A stretch of 64,000 nt of DNA from contig NW_024468517.1 in NCBI RefSeq assembly GCF_001632365.1, forward strand, positions 392,829-456,828, written 5' to 3'. The DNA comes from Laetiporus sulphureus 93-53. Taxonomy: Eukaryota; Basidiomycota; Agaricomycetes; Polyporales; Laetiporaceae. The stretch's first letter is position 1. Each line of letters opens with the position of its first letter. Under the pieces are notes generated by a model, which did not search any database, had not been told where the DNA came from, and saw only the letters and a program-made list of their open reading frames with translations. Shown here piece after piece: positions 61,852 to 64,000 of the stretch. The translations under genes were made by a program, and so were the position numbers.

Positions 61852-63654
61852 TCACGCAATGAACGGATGCGCACGCAGCCTCTCTCCGAATGTCCAGAAA
61901 AGGAACGGGATCGGGAGTGCTGCTATTGAGATGAATGCTAGCAAGCTCATTCCCCTATAGTTTTCGTATGAGTTCTCAGATGGTATATCTGGAAGCACGA
62001 GTCACTTACCATCCGTATCCGAGGCTCTCGTACAGCTTTGCGCCGAAGATGCTGAGGATTGTCCCGAATATGCAGCGAAGCACGATGATTGCTGCTATCG
62101 CGGAGGCTGCGTACTGCGGGAAGGCATCGACGAGGTAGGTTTGGATGCACACCTGCGAGGGTGGGTCAGTTTGGAAAGGTCATGGATGGAGGGGTGGACG
62201 ATGGTTCTTACATATGTGAGCATCATTCCCGACGCGAAGATGCATGCACCGATCAGTGGCACGAGGAAGTAGACTTGCGCCTGTGCTGCCCAGCCGTACA
62301 TGAACAGCCCACCTGGCACAAGCAGCATGCCGAGCTGTGCAAAGTACAGGCGTCAGCCCACGGGTGGACAACAGGGGTAGAGTGCGATGACTCGCCTGCA
62401 TGGCCGGCATGCGAAACTCGGGCTTTTGGGTATCGTACTTCTTGCAGAGCCAGCGGTAACTGCGATTAAGTGTGACGATGCAGAAGAAGATGGAGATATA
62501 GCAGCCAGAACCTGTGCGTCATCATACTTCAGTACTTCTTAGCATAACAATACTCAAAAAAACATACCTGCACCGAGGTAGGCAAGGCCTTCGTTCCCAT
62601 CGTGCCACCGATAGGTGAACAGACCGTACAATGGCGTGGGTCCGAACAATAAGGGAATGGTGACGATATGCAGATACAATATGCCGTAGATGAGCGCCAT
62701 GTACAATGCCATCGTCGTCACGATGGGCGCGAAGAGCAACATCCGGATCGGCCGGGTGATGCTGTGGTAGAACCCAATAGTGGTGGGTGCGTAGCGCTTG
62801 CCCTGCGTGCGTGCGAGGATGTATGGAGCGTAGGTCTCGCGGAGGAAGAAGAACGAAAACATAGTTGTCACGCCAGCGCTGCGTATATGCTGTGAGGCTT
62901 CTGCCAGGCGCGGAAGGATGATGTCATGAGAGACTCACGTTATGGCGATAGCCCACATTTGCCAGCGCCAGCCTGCGCGGTCTGCGATGTACCCGCCGAT
63001 GAGGCCGCCTATGGCAGGACCAAAGGTCGGTCCAAAGCCGTAAATCGCCTGTGCTCCTCCTCGTTCTTCACGTGTGAACATGTCGCCGATGGTCCCTCCA
63101 CCCAACGCAGACCCGGCACTGCACCATCGAGGAGACAGCATCAAAAGCCGGTGTGAGATAAGATAAATGAGGCCTCACCTTCCAACCAAGCCTGTGAGGA
63201 ATCGTAAGATGACGAGGCTGGCTATGTCGTGCACCAGAGCGCATCCGACGTTCAGGAGGGCGAATATCCCGAAGAACGTTATGTAGATGATCTTTCGTCC
63301 AAATATCTCGCTCAGAGGAGCAAGGAATAGCGGACCCAGGCCCATCCCAAGGACGAACAGAGCGACAGGCAGCGCGGAGACGTACGAGCTGGTGACATGC
63401 ATCTCCTCGTCTACCTGGAGGGCGCCCACAGCGAGAAGCGTGCTGCACACGGGCGTCACGATCGCTTGTGCAGCGACCAGCCCGACGTTGACCCATTTGC
63501 GCCGCTTTGTCCAGTTATGCGGGTCGAGCTCTGGGGGGATGTTGGGAGGGTCGGGCGGGTCCTCGACAGACTCTTTGTCAGCCATGGAATGCCCGACGTC
63601 CGTGGGGGACTCGCTGAAGCTGCTGTCGCGGTTCAGCAACTCATTGCTCGGCAT
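61852..63654 (-). CDS. MFS drug/polyamine-type transporter (DHA1)
   Basis: Major facilitator of the DHA1 type, a proton-coupled exporter of small molecules at the plasma membrane. ATG 63654 starts MPSNELLNRDSSFSESPTDV. The upstream frame begins with TTG only. A cytosolic N-tail ends LDPHNWTKRRKWVNVGLVAA, with the N-W pattern of fungal DHA1 proteins. Motif A reads LAPLSEIFGRKIIY, and motif C-like sequence is GFGPTFGPAIGGLIGGYIAD. Later helices include TTMALYMALIYGILYLHIV, GMLLVPGGLFMYGWAAQAQ and YAASAIAAIIVLRCILGTI. The protein ends LRAHPFIA. At least four introns are needed. Substrate cannot be told. Twelve helices are expected and most are visible. Confidence 0.87.
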
Positions 63655-63855
63655 GGCAGGACCAGGTTTGTAAGGCAAGTCGTGCTAACCGACGGGTGTC
63701 TGTGTGCATGTCGGTTCCGCATCCCATTCCTCAAGATATAAATTGAAAATACTCCTGGTAACATACTCGGTTTCCTGAGATATTCACCCAATGCATGCGT
63801 GAGGTGACGAAGGCGAGTTTGCGCTCCAACCGCGATTGTGTCCCGGATAAACTAC

Positions 63856-63948
63856 CTACAGCGCCGGCTGCTCATCGCGCTCATCGGTCAGAAATGGCTC
63901 GTATTTGGCGTGCGCTCCATGTTCTTCGGTGCCCCATTGAGTGAGGAC
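63856..63948 (-). CDS. Terminal exon of a further minus-strand gene (cut by window end)
   Basis: A splice acceptor (CACGCTGCAG) is followed by 30 codons beginning VLTQWGTEEHGAHAKYEPFL and ending DERDEQPAL, then TAG at 63856-63858. The rest lies beyond the window. Its charged, short tail resembles C-termini of transporters, but that is a guess. Confidence 0.45.
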   Translation of the reverse strand, partial: VLTQWGTEEHGAHAKYEPFLTDERDEQPAL

Positions 63949-64000
63949 CTGCAGCGTGTAAGACTATCATGATGCGACTTCATCATGGCGATAAAAGTAG

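Overview
The window is nuclear DNA of a filamentous basidiomycete (Agaricomycete-like) fungus. The evidence is many short introns of about 45-80 nt that split almost every gene, closely packed genes on both strands, and proteins typical of such fungi: a CreA/Mig1-type repressor, a GH15-CBM20 glucoamylase, a DUF3605 protein, and paired membrane-anchored aspartic proteases. No prokaryotic or organellar signal was seen. The species cannot be named from the sequence alone.

Layout. 1-16.7 kb is a dense housekeeping block: the 3' part of midasin (MDN1), a GCFC-domain splicing-factor homologue, a dysferlin-domain peroxin, a DUF3605 protein, RanGAP (RNA1), a Rad60-like SUMO-like-domain protein and a DUF5745-like protein. 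18.3-23.3 kb holds two head-to-head paralogous membrane-anchored aspartic proteases. 23.3-28.75 kb has no convincing gene. 28.75-43.9 kb is again gene-rich: CreA-like zinc-finger repressor, DUF6314 protein, dynactin p62, a PY-motif membrane protein, secreted glucoamylase, a type II membrane nucleotide pyrophosphatase/phosphodiesterase and a SYLF/Ysc84 protein. 44.5-50.16 kb is one apparently complete non-LTR retrotransposon with two intact ORFs, a short poly(A) tail and 14-bp target-site duplications. It sits inside the left copy of an old, diverged duplication, and decayed DNA follows to 53.4 kb. 53.4-64 kb holds an aquaglyceroporin, COX20, a Ych1/Arr2-type rhodanese phosphatase, mitochondrial porin (VDAC), a pseudogene of a fungal F-box/nucleotidyltransferase-like family, an MFS transporter and the last exon of a further gene at the right edge.

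How the genes relate. They are not an operon or one pathway. Some themes recur: carbon use (CreA-like repressor, glucoamylase, glycerol channel, MFS transporter), mitochondria (COX20, VDAC), nuclear transport, ribosome maturation and splicing (RNA1, MDN1, GCFC), and extracellular breakdown (proteases, glucoamylase, NPP). The most unusual points are the intact LINE with its ATGA ORF1/ORF2 junction, the codon-like divergence of the duplication it split, the 14-nt and 18-nt microexons that encode the NPP catalytic motif, and the protease pair with a DTGY/DSGY second catalytic motif.

Exon joins were checked by eye for GT(GC)-AG ends and reading phase. Intron positions are therefore inferences without transcript data.
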